A stretch of 64,000 nt of DNA, from positions 27,381,578-27,445,577 of the forward strand of contig NC_086378.1 of NCBI RefSeq assembly GCF_036588685.1. Reading direction: 5' to 3'. Both the position numbers and the translations under genes were made by a program. The notes beneath the pieces were generated by a model. The model saw nothing but the letters and a program-made list of their open reading frames with translations. It did not search any database and was not told the DNA's origin. This stretch comes from Mytilus trossulus (lineage: Eukaryota > Mollusca > Bivalvia > Mytilida > Mytilidae). Numbering within the stretch: the first letter of the stretch is position 1; each line of letters starts with the position of its first letter. This document shows, piece by piece, positions 1-13,100 of this stretch.

Positions 1-30
1 TCTGAATCAAACCTATGTCACTCATAAACT

Positions 31-613
31 AAGGAGTAGGTCCAGTAAGGACCGATTTTGACCTCAAATTTCAGTTTCATCTGACAAAAGATTTTTACCA
101 CTTTTTAAACACTCAAGTGTCTATTTCATTTGTTTCAATTATTTTTTGTTAAAGATTTTAATTCATTTAGTCTTAAAAAACGATCCGATTCAAGCTAAAA
201 TATGAAAAATCTACCAAATATGCGAAAAAATGTCACTTTTCAGATGGTTTTTCGTCAAAAATGAAAGTGGCCGCATCCGTGTTCATCCTCCATCTTTATA
301 TATGTTATGTATTATCATCAAATACAACTTCCATTTTAATATTTTGGATGAACACGAATGCGGCCACTTTCATTTTACACGGAAACCGTCTAATATTTAA
401 CTAAAATGCTTGAATTTTGATGATTTCAGTAATTTAGCATGACTTAATGGTGCTAGTACTCAATATATGTGCATTGTAATGCCCAAAAAAGCCAATATTT
501 ATGTAGCAGAACCATTCTACTATCCAATAAATAACTAAAAGTTTACATTTTAACAATTTTGTAAAACTGCTATATTTTGTGGCCAAAAAGGGCTCTTACC
601 GGACCTACTCCTT
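31..613. mobile_element. MITE-like element with inverted ends
   Basis: The left end reads AAGGAGTAGGTCCAGTAAG (from 31). Its near-complement GGACCTACTCCTT closes the element at 601-613. Inside is a second inverted pair: a GAAAGTGGCCGCATCCG-type arm near 260-288 and its complement near 344-374, separated by about 55 bp. No coding capacity is visible. It lies in the BSX intron after exon 2. Confidence 0.6.
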
Positions 614-750
614 TAAACAATTATGGTTCAAACTTCATTTGATATACTACTTTTATAAAATCTTGTTTGGTATTGATTAATTGATTATGCTTCTTCTTTT
701 GCAATCTTATCTTTATTTCTAATACAGTTATGAAAAATTTTCTTTACACT

Positions 751-862
751 TAAATCATACCCGTGTTTCTCTTTAACAATGTAGTCCTACTCTAATTGAA
801 TCAGACCTGTGTTTCTTGTTAACAATATAGTCCTATTCTTATTGAATCATACCTGTGTTTCT
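751..862 (-). repeat. 46-bp tandem copies of the BSX exon 2 donor
   Basis: GAAACACAG followed by GT occurs at the real exon 2 donor (852-851) and again, diverged, 46 and 92 bases downstream (GT at 806-805 and 760-759; the last copy reads ACACGG before GT). The downstream copies are intronic and would follow an in-frame stop if used. Confidence 0.7.
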
Positions 863-1037
863 GATAAGCTCAGTTGTGCTGCCAATTCTACCCTCTCCGG
901 TGTAGAAAGATATCTTTGAGTTTCGAACCTCTTTTCTAGACCATTGAGTTGTTGATCACTAAATACTGTCCGAGCTTTCCTTCGTCGGCAATGTTTTCCT
1001 GGACTGTCGTGTTGGAATAACGGATTCAGAGGAAATC
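853..1037 (-). CDS. BSX: BSX exon 2 (homeodomain residues 1-44)
   Basis: The acceptor TTTTCAG precedes 1037. The first two bases complete a Gly codon from exon 1, then 61 codons follow to CAG at 853, before donor GTATGA. The exon encodes FPLNPLFQHDSPGKHC and then homeodomain helices 1 and 2. Reading through the donor meets a stop at once (GTA TGA). Confidence 0.9.
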
Positions 1038-4000
1038 CTGAAAACAAAAGTGTAGGTTTTAAAACAAGAGTCAAATTTAACATCTCATCAATTCTATATC
1101 AAATTTTATAGATATACTGGTGCAAATTATATTAGTTGTTAAACATGTTTTTTGATTGGCGTTCAAGTATACACTTGATAAACACTACACAAAATAGATG
1201 CGTGAATTCAATTCTTTATTAATACATTGTAGAAAAACTCTAAAGAAAAAATTCCTGCAATCAAGGTATGCTTAAAATTCCTTGATTCAAAAAAGTTTCA
1301 TGATTTAAACATTTTTATAAATGTTTTTGAGACTAAAATTTGTATAAATGTTTTTCAGACTAAAATTTGTATAAATGTTTTTCAGACTAAAATTTGTATA
1401 AATGTTTTTAAGAATAATGTTGACTTTCCTTGCGAAAACCTAAAAAGTTACATCCTCTGTGAATGTCAGTATAGAAGTTAGATTTATACAAAATATGATT
1501 AGAAATTGGTTTGTATCAAGAAACAGGATACTAAGGGGGAATAGATTATGTTTATTTTAACATGTTAAAAATATAAACCTTAATTTGCTTTAAATTTGTG
1601 CAAAATTGATAACTTAATCAGCAACATTTAGAATTGGAATTCGTAGTTAAATTAATTTATCTGTCCAACTCGGTAAAAATAATAATAATGGTATTGAATA
1701 ACCATCAGAAACGAGAAATAAAGACTTAAGAAATATGTTAGTTAACTTATAAAATGAAGAAAAAACCCGCACTATATATAATCAACAATGCAATTATTAC
1801 ATTAAAACTTGTTCCATGTTGATTTTCTTGTTTACTTTTTCATTCTTTATTTGAATACACAGTTCACACACGAATGAACCAATTCTATACCAACAAACAT
1901 ACTACCAATAATTATTTATATATATTTAGTTTATATTCTGTAACAGATGTATGTGCCTATAAATAGTAACACATAACATACAAATATATTTGAGTGTGGA
2001 AACATATACATACATACTTCCTTGTCATGAGAGGAAAAGGAAATTAAAATAATATATCTTCACTCTTGTATTTTGTAATGTATTTCATTGTTTATTAACT
2101 AGTTACTGCTCTTAGTTTGATTTCACAGTGCATTCTTGAAAAAGTATATTAAAAGCAGATGCATCATCAATCATAAGTAAACAATTATAAATAAGTATCT
2201 TTAAACTTAAGACACCCAGACAGGTAGGCTTCAAGACATTCATTTACCAATTTTCTTAACTTTACATTACAGTCTTACACGGTAGAACACGAGCAAACGA
2301 AAACATTTGTTCTGGGGGTTTGCGTGCTTAACAGAGTTTATATAATATGTTGTCTGTAGACTGAAAATACCAAGTATATTAATGACTACTAAGTATTAGG
2401 AAATATATCATTTATATATCAACAATATTGCTGTTAATGCTACCTTAAATAAAATTTAGAAAATGTGCGGCGAAGTCGCTCAATACCACGTTTAATTTAA
2501 AGTTTTTAAACTTGATTTCGATTTGAAAATTATCTGGGTTTCGAAATTGGCACCTTTAAATTTAAAATTTGTAATACAAACTGGTCCATTGTACTACATC
2601 CATATAGACGACCGTGTACATTTATCGTATGAAATGAATGTTTTGGTGATGAGTGCCATTACTTATATATATGCAGTTATAATTCTATTTCTGATCTCAT
2701 AGAAAAATACGTTCTTAAATAGTATACTACAAATCCATCTGTACTGACATTGCAAAAGATGCTGTCCTGATGTCACTGTTAGCTGCAACATTTTTTTTAT
2801 ATAGATATCAAGAAACTGTCTAAAGACTCTCTAAAGTCTTCTGAATAGATGCATATTCAGCTTTATAATCTATACAAGTAACATTTACTTTATAAGTCTC
2901 CTGACTGTTCTGTCATATCGTGTTAAGTAACAAACTTTAGAGTTAAAAAAGAAATTGAATTAGATTTAAATATAGAGACAAGAATGCGCATTTAATTTTT
3001 TCAAACGTTTAAATATCTTACACAAATGAATTTTTATAAGAATAACCGTTGAAAGGGGGATAACTCTATTTCTTTCCTTTGAACTTGGCTTTTATCGTAT
3101 CAATTTTTTTTTATTTTTTTTTATTGTCAGCATGAACAATGTATTGATAATTATTCTCATAATATGATTTATTTCATTATTCTAAAGACCCTATGTGATA
3201 CTAGACAGGGACATCAGAACCCTTTCAAACAGAAACCCCGTCTTTATGACAGGAAATGTAAAAAAAAAAAACCAACAAAAAACATTTAAAAATTGTTTGC
3301 AACAGTAACCAAAAAAAAAGTACATATACAATGCTTCATAAACAGCTATTATTTAAAAAAAAAAAAGTCCACCAATTACCAAGCCATTAAATGGATTATA
3401 GCAATCGTAGTTGAACCAATTATTTATATAACTCTGGATGTTTTCCATTATTTTAATTGTCGCGCCGGTCCCCTATTTAGAATGTTGCGCCAGTCCATTA
3501 TTTTGAATGTCGCACCGGTCTGTTAGTTTAAATGTCATACCGGTCTGTTATTTTAAATGTTGCACTGATGCTTGATGCGTCGTGCAAGGTAAAGGTCAGG
3601 GTAAGTGACACGGTTTTGAATAGTTTCTTTGAAGCAATTTTAAGTGTATCAAATCTATATATATATTTTCAAGTCGACGGTTAATTTTTCAACTTTGGAT
3701 ATGAAAAGAATTTTGACAATTTTGTTAATCAAATTCCATTTCACTCTTCGTGTTTTGGTTTTATAAAACAAACGTAATATACTTGTATGTGTCCAATATA
3801 ATTTGAAAATTTCGATTAACAAAACATAAAACAACTTAACGTTTTCTATTTTGATATAAATAGTACACTAAGACCATGCTCGATACTTTGAATAGCACAG
3901 TTTAAAATGCATTGTTATTATTTGTATGTTGCTTTACTCTAAAAGAGTTTTCCTTTTTTCAAGTAATATATACAATTTAAGAAAAAAAATACAATTGCAT

Positions 4001-7000
4001 TTTGAATCAGATTTCTTGTGTCAATAAAACGAAATATAGAAGAAATGTCGCATTTAATTTTACATTAATAGCAACTTTGAAAATTTTAAATATGTGCTTG
4101 CTGTTTGCAGGAGGGATCAGGCAGTTATTAATTTAAATTATGTAAACGATATATATTATATTGTAATACGTATATAAACAATAATTATCTATCAACTTCA
4201 CTAAATAAAGAAGAATTTGTAGGTATTATATAGATCAGCTGGGTCATGTCAATGAAAGTATCCTAGGATATGTCCTAAGATATGTCTTAGGACATTATTT
4301 AGGATGGTCTTAGGACGTGTCTGAGACAAGCCTTAGGATGTAAAACAAAGCTGTCTTAGGACAGTCCTAGCTATGATAGTCCTAGGACAATCCTAACACA
4401 TTTATTTAATTGAAAAAATATGTAGAGATTTCTATGACATAGATTGTATTGTATTTTAGTATCTATATATGTGAAGAGAGGGAGGATGACTTTTTATATT
4501 GAAAACAATTAATGCAAAATAAAAGTTAAAGATTTAACGTAATACTAACAAATACGTTATTAAATATGATATTGAAAGATATAAATGAATTTAGTACGAA
4601 AACAAAAGAAATAGTCAAAAAACTTTCAATTGTTAAATGCGATATGTGTGCTGCAATTTTAGGTCCGCTAGATTTCTTTACATTTATCGAATGAGGAGTA
4701 GTTAAAAAAGAAGTAAATAAATGCTTTATTAATTCAATTCTAATAACAGTATGATAATTTAATATTGTATTAGTATTTTTAGTATTGAGTTTATGCCATA
4801 TGTGTTGTTTTTATTACGTTTTAGGACATTGTAACCTTTATGACTATCCTACGACACCTATTTATATATCCTAACTTTAGGACCAAATTTAGGACATATC
4901 TTATTTCAGGAGACTTTCGCTAACCTGATTTAGGACTAGGACGTGTCCTTAGACCAACCTAAGACATGTCCTAGTCATAGGACAGCATCGTTGACACGCC
5001 CCCAGACTTAGGACTAAGACGTATTTTAAGACCATCCTAAGACATGTCCTAGTCATAGGACAGCTTATTTTACACGACCCCTGACTTAGGACTAAGACGT
5101 GTCATAAGACCATCCTAAGACATGTCATAGCCATAGGACAGCTTCGTTTCCACAGCCCCAGCATCATTTAGGCAAATATGGTTCAAGTGGGAAAATAAAT
5201 TAACAAATGAAAAAAAAAATAATAGTTTTATTTATACAACTCGAGATATACTAGTACACAAATTATTTTTTTGTTCCTTTTGTTTTATAAAAAAAAATGA
5301 TTAGGTAAATTCAAATGGGTTTTTAAAAACATATAAATAGGATTTACTTTAGTTATCAAAAAGGCATTTTTCTTTTATGAAAGAATGACTACATTGTGAA
5401 ATATATTATGTATTTGATAGACAAACAAAAAAAATTAAGCGCCACCTATATTCTTTTATCTAATGGAAAATAGCTCGAGAGGAATATACTGGATTATTCA
5501 GGTTTAATATTAAAATTAATGTTTCAACGAAATGAAAGTGCTGTCAGTAACTAGCAACAGTGAAACGCTCAGATCAGGAGGAGTAACTCTTATCAAAGTC
5601 AAAGTCCCGACAAATTAATAGATTTAAATTATCAAAAAGAACTTTATCCCATTAAGTATATAAACACCTCAATCGAGATATCAAGCTTTAATTATATCTA
5701 TATTAACACAATGTAATACTCGAGATATATCTCTATAATTCCTAGAATAAAGTCTTTTGCTTCGATAGTAAAACCATGACAATGCAATAAATACGGGATC
5801 AGACTTTTTCTTAGTAGAATGATGATAAAATAACTAATTTTTACAGTTTTATGCCTGAAATTATACCGTTCTTTGTTTGATATTAAAGCTTTCATAAGTA
5901 CTTGTTGTTTTTGTTTCTTTTTGGTTCATATTTCTGTCTTTGTCCAGGCCTTGCAATGTATATACATAAGAAAATGGATTTAAACCAATTTTACAGTTGA
6001 AAATTCTGCAAATAATGAATTTTCGCTCGTCTATCATTTATTCAAGTTTATTTTGAAGATACAAGTTTAAAAATTATGCGCATGGGTTTTACAAATCCCC
6101 TTTTTCAGTTCACATTTCTTTTAGTAACATTTTTATTTTTATTTATTATTTATTTTCATTTCGTTCTATACAGAGACGTCTCGATTGCAAAAAGAACTTC
6201 CAATCCCTTTTAAACCTGATATAAATAATTTGAAACCCTAAGCAGCAATACTAGAAAGTGAAAATGGATCTACGGTCATCATGATCATTATCGCTTTCAA
6301 AGACGACTAATTACAGGTATTAATCTCTCCGCCAGTAAGTAGTCCGACACTATAATTGCAATTATTTATCGCATAAGCAGGTGATAAAACAAACATTAAC
6401 ATTAAAAAATAGATATCTGAGGATTACTATCTTCTAGTGTGAAAAAACAATCACAAAACTTTAACGGATTAAGTAAAACTGTTTATTATACTTCTACTGG
6501 TGGGAGTTTGAGCGTTTGTTTACATGTCCAAAAAAAAAGACCTAGATTATCTGCTACAATTGCCGTGAAATTTAATTTACTATTTCCCACTATTTTAACA
6601 TCGCACGAATACTATATAGTAAATGCAAGCGTTATTTCCGGCTTATGAATTAATTTGTTCTATGTATTTCTTTGGTTTTAAAATCATGTGTGTCACTTCA
6701 TAATTTTTACTTCTTCTTTTTTTTTAAAGAAAAACTTATTCTTTCCTCTGTTAGATTCGTAAGACGTAGGTTTGCAAATGATGGTCGAATTTTCGCATGT
6801 TTTACAAATTCTACGTTTAAAATTATAACTATGCCATACCTTTGAATTTTTGAATAAGCACAAGCTTACATAGTATATTTAATCTTTAAAAAACAACCAT
6901 ACAGTTACTTTTATAATAGGTTAATCATGTCTTATATATAATAAAAAGTAAAGTTTGCATTCGCCATCAGCATCATCATTCAAATACACGAATAGAGGAA

Positions 7001-8031
7001 CATTTCATTTATAAAAGTAATGAAATATATTTTAAAAACACTAAAGGAGGCCTTAATGAAGAATAATATGTGTTTGTGAACGAATATAGAGTTAACAAAT
7101 AACTATGTTATTGATAAAAGAATGTGGCACAAATTAAGAAAATAATTTTTACCCACTCATTTCTGTTCTATAGAATAATGCAACTTGTATTTAGAGAATT
7201 TTTTGTGGTTATGTGAATTAAGAATTTATTTCGTTTTGTCTTCTTAAGATTTCAAGATTTTATTGGACATTAAGTCAAACTATTTTTTCAAATATTTATA
7301 TTAAATCTTAATTTCAAAAGGAATACAATAATAATTTTAGCAAGAGAAGACATGTAATATCGTGAAAAAAAACATGGAAGAAAATGATTTTCAGGGTAAC
7401 TTTTTGAATATACAATTCTATATAGGCTTTATACTTTTATAGAAATAAATTGCGAATTTAGACCATCATTTGAAAATTAATTTAGTCTTAGTGCCGTTGT
7501 CTCAATCTATGATATTTTATATACATGCTGTTATGCTAAGGATAACAATAATTGTATTTCAAAAATATTTATGTGGAGTAATAAAATAAATATTTTCATA
7601 GAAGAAACTACAAAAATAAAATAAGGTAAATACTAAAAGAGGTCCATGCAGGTTTATATAATATATAATTTTAATATACAACAGCCCCCCCCCCCCCCCC
7701 CCCCCCCAAAAAAAACAAAACATATTACGAGGAAATATTAAAAGAAAAATTAAAAAAGACAATATTTAAATAATTACTCACCAGCCGTTGGTATCAGGAA
7801 CGGGTGGTCTGAATGCTTGTGTAGAAAGTTCTGTGCTTGTAATACTTGATGAGGATACAAAAGATGAGTTCCCGGAATGCATTGGAATCCGTATTCTGGT
7901 ATACCGGGACGGAAGAGTCCGTGGTTTATTTCTGCACGGCACATTGTCTTTGGTTTGTTTAACAAGATATCCTCTATAAAGAACGATGTTGGTCTGGATG
8001 AAGAATTTTCAGAAAAAGAACTAATGTTCAT
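853..8031 (-). CDS. BSX: Brain-specific homeobox protein (BSX/bsh), 5' part
   Basis: This is a homeodomain transcription factor of the BSX/brain-specific homeobox class, a nuclear DNA-binding protein used in neural cell fate. Exons 7782-8031 and 853-1037 join in phase 1 and give 145 residues. Near the N-terminus, RPTSFFIEDILLNKPK matches the conserved BSX N-terminal motif. The homeodomain starts at about residue 102 with RRRKARTVFSD and continues through LEKRF and RYLSTPERVELA to SETQ. It breaks after homeodomain residue 44, a common homeobox intron site. The rest (recognition helix with the WFQNRR motif) is not found in bases 1-852, so the last exon lies left of the window. The 6.7 kb intron holds only repeats. 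Class assignment is from motif memory and is strong; the developmental role is family knowledge. Confidence 0.87.
1316..1411. repeat. 27-bp tandem repeat
   Basis: TATAAATGTTTTTCAGAC-type units start at 1316, 1343, 1370 and 1397, about 3.5 copies. They lie in BSX intron 1, about 280 bases upstream of exon 2 in transcript sense. Confidence 0.85.
3441..3565. repeat. 25-bp tandem repeat, CG-containing
   Basis: Units of the type GTCGCACCGGTCTGTTAGTT followed by TAAAT recur about five times with drift. They are richer in CpG than the surrounding intron. Confidence 0.8.
4244..5166. mobile_element. Element rich in TCCTAAGACATGTCCTA motifs, with 78-bp tandem units
   Basis: The left part (4255-4400) has many copies of self-complementary (T)CCTAGGA, GTCCTAAG and CTTAGGAC words. 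The right part has three 78-bp tandem units starting near 4933, 5011 and 5089, each with CCTAAGACATGTCCTAGTCA and AGGACAGC. The two ends are inverted relative to each other, suggesting a foldback-type non-autonomous element in BSX intron 1. No open frame is present. Confidence 0.5.
7685..7707. repeat. Poly(C) run of 23
   Basis: An uninterrupted C tract is followed by A8, about 75 bases into BSX intron 1. Its length may vary or be mis-assembled. Confidence 0.9.
7782..8031 (-). CDS. BSX: BSX exon 1 (start codon to phase-1 donor)
   Basis: The ATG is at 8031-8029 and the open frame is 83 codons plus one base. The donor GTGAGT begins at 7781. The exon carries the conserved N-terminal motif SFFIEDIL. 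Overlapping plus-strand open frames here are shadows. Confidence 0.85.
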
Positions 8032-9060
8032 TTTTCTCTTTCAAAGTAATAAATCTAAAAAAATAATATATGTTTCAATTTTCTAAATGTTAAACTTTCA
8101 AAATTGATCAACTTTCATTAAAATGTATTTGTTATTATTTTTATTTCGCCATGTGCCACTATAAAATGTTATCTTTTATGTTCAAATGTAAATAAATGAC
8201 GTATAAAAGATGAAAATTTTGTCCATTTAAGTAAACTAATAAATAGCCAATCAGATACGGTGATTTAGAAGTCGACATCACATGATTAGCTGGAAGAAAA
8301 TCTTCCGGAGGTGTGATTAATGAAATGTTATTAGAAAATTGATGAAATTAATCAGCACTAGGGACTTGTTACAGTCGTGTAATTTACCATTTCCTATCCC
8401 CTTACTCCGGTAATTAGTAATTCCGGACTTTTTAGTTTTGATTTCTGATCATTTGGAATTTGTGCTTGCCATCTGAGTCCGGTAATCTTTTGGTGACGAG
8501 TTGCATAGTGATTAGGTCGTCTGCGAGTCCTGTTTTATCACAAAAAGCGTTGATAAAGCTTTTCTTCGTAAAAATTATCTATCTCTTTTTTTTTTGCATC
8601 TTATTTTTAATTGATTAGAAATATATCTTGGGATAACAAATGTTCTATAAATCCAGAGAAATACAAATTACTTCCTCGTTCTATGACCGAGCTTACTTTT
8701 GTATCCAATTGAGAACTGTAACATCTCCACCCTACCCACCCCATCCCCAGTTTCCCCCAAATATAATATCTGCTTCAGCCTTCCAGAAACCAAATGTCTT
8801 GACAAAATTTTACATGAAAATGTACGTTTCTGTAGTTGGTGATTTGAAAAAAAATATATTGATACAAAGATAAAAAAAAAAAAAAAAAAGATAGAAACTT
8901 CAGGCAGCACAAAGGGGTAGGTTGAATTTCTCTTGAATAAATCTTACATCTCAACCTTTAAAAAAATCCAGCCTTTACTTTAATTCACAGTATCAAGGCT
9001 TCATGACTTATTTCTAACAATTTTGACACATATTGGCAAATTTAAAATTTGTGTCTCTAA
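8032..9060 (-). promoter_or_regulatory. BSX 5' flank, candidate promoter region
   Basis: This is the sequence upstream of the BSX start codon. It includes an ATTGG/CCAAT pair (CCAATCAG at about 8248), several TAAT cores, and a quasi-palindrome at 8407-8426 (CCGGTAATTA facing TAATTCCGG). No TATA box on the minus strand stands out. Its function is inferred from position and site type only. Confidence 0.3.
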
Positions 9061-9062
9061 TG

Positions 9063-10110
9063 TTTATATGAAAGAAGTCCTTATTATAAAACCAGAAGCT
9101 CTGTCGGAAAAAACTACAATACTGCCTTTCGAATAGAATTTCATTAATTTTGGTACGCGTCATTCAATGCATTTAATTTTTAGAAAACATGTAAAATTGG
9201 CAATTGATTGCAAAAATGTTGTTTTTATCAGCAATATATTGCAATTCATAACATATTAATTTTTATAGAAATATGGAAATTTTTAATATATATACAGGAA
9301 GTCGTTTTTGATATTCGAATTGTGGGAATTAAAGATTTTGACTCTGTGAGTGAAACACATACAGAGAACATTGACTAACTTATATGTCCTATCTAGAAAT
9401 TATTAATAATTGTTAGAAAATAAGAACTTTTCTAGCTCGTCGCAAAATTTACGATTGCATAAAATTCAGATTTAATATATTATAACCCTGATAAAATTTA
9501 TAGTTTAAACATTTATGTAGATATTTCTCACTTTGTCTTCGGTTGCAATATTAACTGAAAATATGGGATATTTATGTCAGAAAAAAATACACCCTGATTT
9601 AAAGAGTTAAGAATTTTGTTATCCTCTGAAGTTATGAGTACAATTGTGCAATTGTCAATCATACTATCACCACCTATTTTTATATCAATTTTATAGAAAT
9701 GTGGAAAGTGTATAGGAAGGGAGTCGTGTCTTTGATATTCCAAGCAACATCATTATTTTAAAAGTTTTTGATTTTGACTCAACTACAGAATAAAATCAGT
9801 AAATGACCATACTTCTTTTAGAAGAACTTCAGAATGTTTATCTATTTTTATTAGAAATTTAAAAGCTCTTGACCTCATTGCAAAGTTTACGAGTACATAT
9901 ATTTTTTATATCTATGCTGTTTACAATAAAAAGCATTATAACCCTGACAAGATTGTATAATTTTGTTTTTTAAAGCTATTGTCTGTATCAGTTACAATAG
10001 TTACTGAAAATATAGGCTATTTTGTCAAAAGTACACCCTCATTAGAATAAAATAGTTTGTACATTCTCTGCAGTTATGAGTGATTTTTTTTTACTTATAT
10101 TGATATATTA
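9063..10110. repeat. Diverged tandem duplication, offset about 440-450 bp
   Basis: Matched segments recur in the same order. They include TATTATAACCCTGA (about 9478 and 9940), ACTGAAAATATRGG with following ACACCCT (about 9553 and 10005), and GAAGTTATGAGT/GCAGTTATGAGT (about 9628 and 10070). Neither copy has coding capacity. Confidence 0.55.
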
Positions 10111-13100
10111 ATGACTGAAATGGTACTATAACTGCTTGATCAATGAATATAGCTTAAATGCATTTTTTTTATCAAGAAAAAGTCACAGTTATGTTTTTGC
10201 ATTAAAACAAACCGTTAAATCGAAGGATCCCAATCTCCCTCCCCTAGTTATCTCTCGATTTAATCTGTTGAAAATAGGGGATAATATATATAAACTTTGA
10301 AAATTAAGGAGTATGGAATCGGTTCTATTATACCCTAGAGAGTAGACTAACCAATAACCATATGTTTTGGCCAATATTTTGTTTTAAAAGTCCTAGTAGC
10401 AAGATGTTGTGTTACTAAAATGAATGAAAAGATATACAGTATGTCAGCGAGACCACCCAATTTAAAACACAATAAAACCATTAAAATTATTTCTGCAATT
10501 GATATCATCGACGGACATAGAGAGTTATAATTTTGATATTCACACTTTAAATATATACAAAGTTTTTCACGAGTGAAGACTTAGAGAAGTTTTGAATAGA
10601 TTTAACAAACACTGCCAAATATCCATCATCCTCAAAATATTCGTTAATGAGGAAAACCATAGAACAGCAGCAAAAGTTAGGTTAAATTATTCAAAAGAAA
10701 CCACCCGACTGTCCAACCGCTTTGTTTTGATCCTTTGAAAATATATTTTTCTCTTTGGTTTTGTCTTTGCAGAGATATTTTCCTTTATGATAATGCCATA
10801 AGTAGATTATAAGTCGTAACCTTAACGATTTTCCTGTTCTTTGAATGCCGTTATCTTCATTTTATTCGATGAAAGCGGTAATTGTCCAAGGAGTTTTGAC
10901 AAATTATACAAAGTTTATTCTGAATAAATCTCGTCAACATGATAATTAAATAAATCATTACACAAAAAAACTAGTAAAACGTCCATGTATTTGTAAAATG
11001 ATTAGGAAAACACACATAATTGGTTTAAGAAACGATCTTACAAAGATTCTAATACAATTTCACCCACGGTGACAATATTCTTCAGAAATGAACATAATTA
11101 TGCTCGCTGCGAGCGGCGTATGCCACTAGAGACCGGCGTGACTTGAGGTAATTAATATTATAAATTTGTAACTATCGTCTTCAAAATGAGATAAAAATAC
11201 GTTGATTTCGATGTTCTTCTAATTAAACGGAAAATAAATCCGTCCGGAGCTTCCTTTAGAATTTTGTTATTTGCTGACCCAGTGGGACCAATTTTCTAAA
11301 ACGAGACTGATTTGTGGCGTAAAAAGACATTATACAAAGTCAATTCCTACATTGGACCATATGTGTACAGATTGACCTTCCATAATGAGTAGTTAAGTTC
11401 CGTTTATCGTGTTCCGTGATTGGAATTTTTCCCTTGTTTATAAAGATCTTGGGAGAAAATAGTTTAATTGGCATTACTAAGGAATCAGAGAGTAGTAACG
11501 TGATCAGCTGCGTTGAGAATTACAATAACTACGGGTTTTATCAAATTGACTAATGAATAATGATAAATTCTCTCTGACATCTCTATCTATTTACATGGAA
11601 ACTTAAGATTTAACCACCTAGAGACACGTAATGTTATTTAATTGCTTCATCATAAAATATAAACTATAAAATAATTCAACATCCGCAATTAAATATGAAA
11701 AAAATGAGTGATTATTTCCATGCGTTGACATTTTCTAGTTTTAAGCTGGTGTAAAATATAAAAAAAAATAACGGCATCCTTTTAAGTCCTTTATTTTACA
11801 ATCATTTCATTTTCTTTTTTAAATTATTATCTTAAAAGAACCCATCCCTTCCTTACTTATGGGGTTTGCAAATGATTCGTTCAAAAATAATATTATATTA
11901 AAAATAAACTACATCATTGAGGAATATTTCAAAAACATTTTCCCTAGACACAAAAAGAAATGAAAATTCAAGAACAACTCATAATAAAATTTTAGAACTT
12001 TTTTTATACTGCCTTGTGGACTAATAATCGCTGTCAACCACGGATAATTTTCTTTCTGTTAAAGTATAACTAGAGTGGTGATTGCCATAAAATTTGAAGT
12101 TTTCTACACTAATCGTATTTTATTACCATTATAGTGATATCTAATGCGTTGAATGTTTAATTATTATGGTATTCTAGAAATTATAACCTAACCGTGCGTC
12201 GGAGTAAATAGGAGAGCGAAAGTAATCCCAAAAGAAGGTACAGATCGAGGACGTAGGTTGAGATCCTCTTACTTCTCAAAAACTTTTCAATGTAATTTCA
12301 GGACTGGGGATAAGCTAGCAGCGAGAAATATTAAACTCATGTTTCATGCTACTTTAATTGTTTCGTTTTTAATTTTTAGTTTTAATATATTATACCGACA
12401 AAAGAGCTCTGAAATTGGTGTTGATTTCAATAGAAACAAATATTTCTTTTTATTTTTATATTTCTTTATATTTCTTTATTTTTATATTTCTTTATTTCTC
12501 TTTATTTTTACATTTCTTTATTTCTCTTTATTTTTAAATTTTTATATTTCTTTACTTCTCTTTATTTCTTAATTTCTTAATTTCTCAATTTCTTTATTTC
12601 TTTATTTCTTTACTTCTTCATTTCTTAATTTCTCTATTTCATTATTACTTTGTTACTTTATTTCTTTAAATATTCAAAAACAAAAATGATAATATTTTTA
12701 TTTTCAATTCTTTACTTATTCATTTGCTGGTTTTGTTTGTTTGTTTATTCATTTATTAATTGTGTTTTTATTATTAACATGGAATTTCATGTAGAATTCA
12801 ATGTATCAGAATTTGATAAGTATTTCCAGCTTTTTCATAGTACTGTATTCACGAGAAAATAATAAGATCCCCCTACTATCATATCTAATATTATATGCTA
12901 ACATGTCATTCTTCTTCAAGAAATCGAATTCGAACGAAATAAATACAATAATACAAAAGTAAAACAAACAAACGAAATGAAAAAATAAAAAAAAAAAAAA
13001 AAAATATTCTTGTTTGTTTGTTGTAAAGTTGTTAGTTTTTCGGCTTCATTTAAAGTGAGGTTTTTGAGTTATTGATAATTTTCGTTGACATTAAAACCCA

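Noticed and set aside
12258-12572. 104-codon plus-strand open frame rich in Phe and Leu
   Set aside because: It is a translation of the (TTTCTTTATT)n low-complexity tract, with no domain and no splice context.
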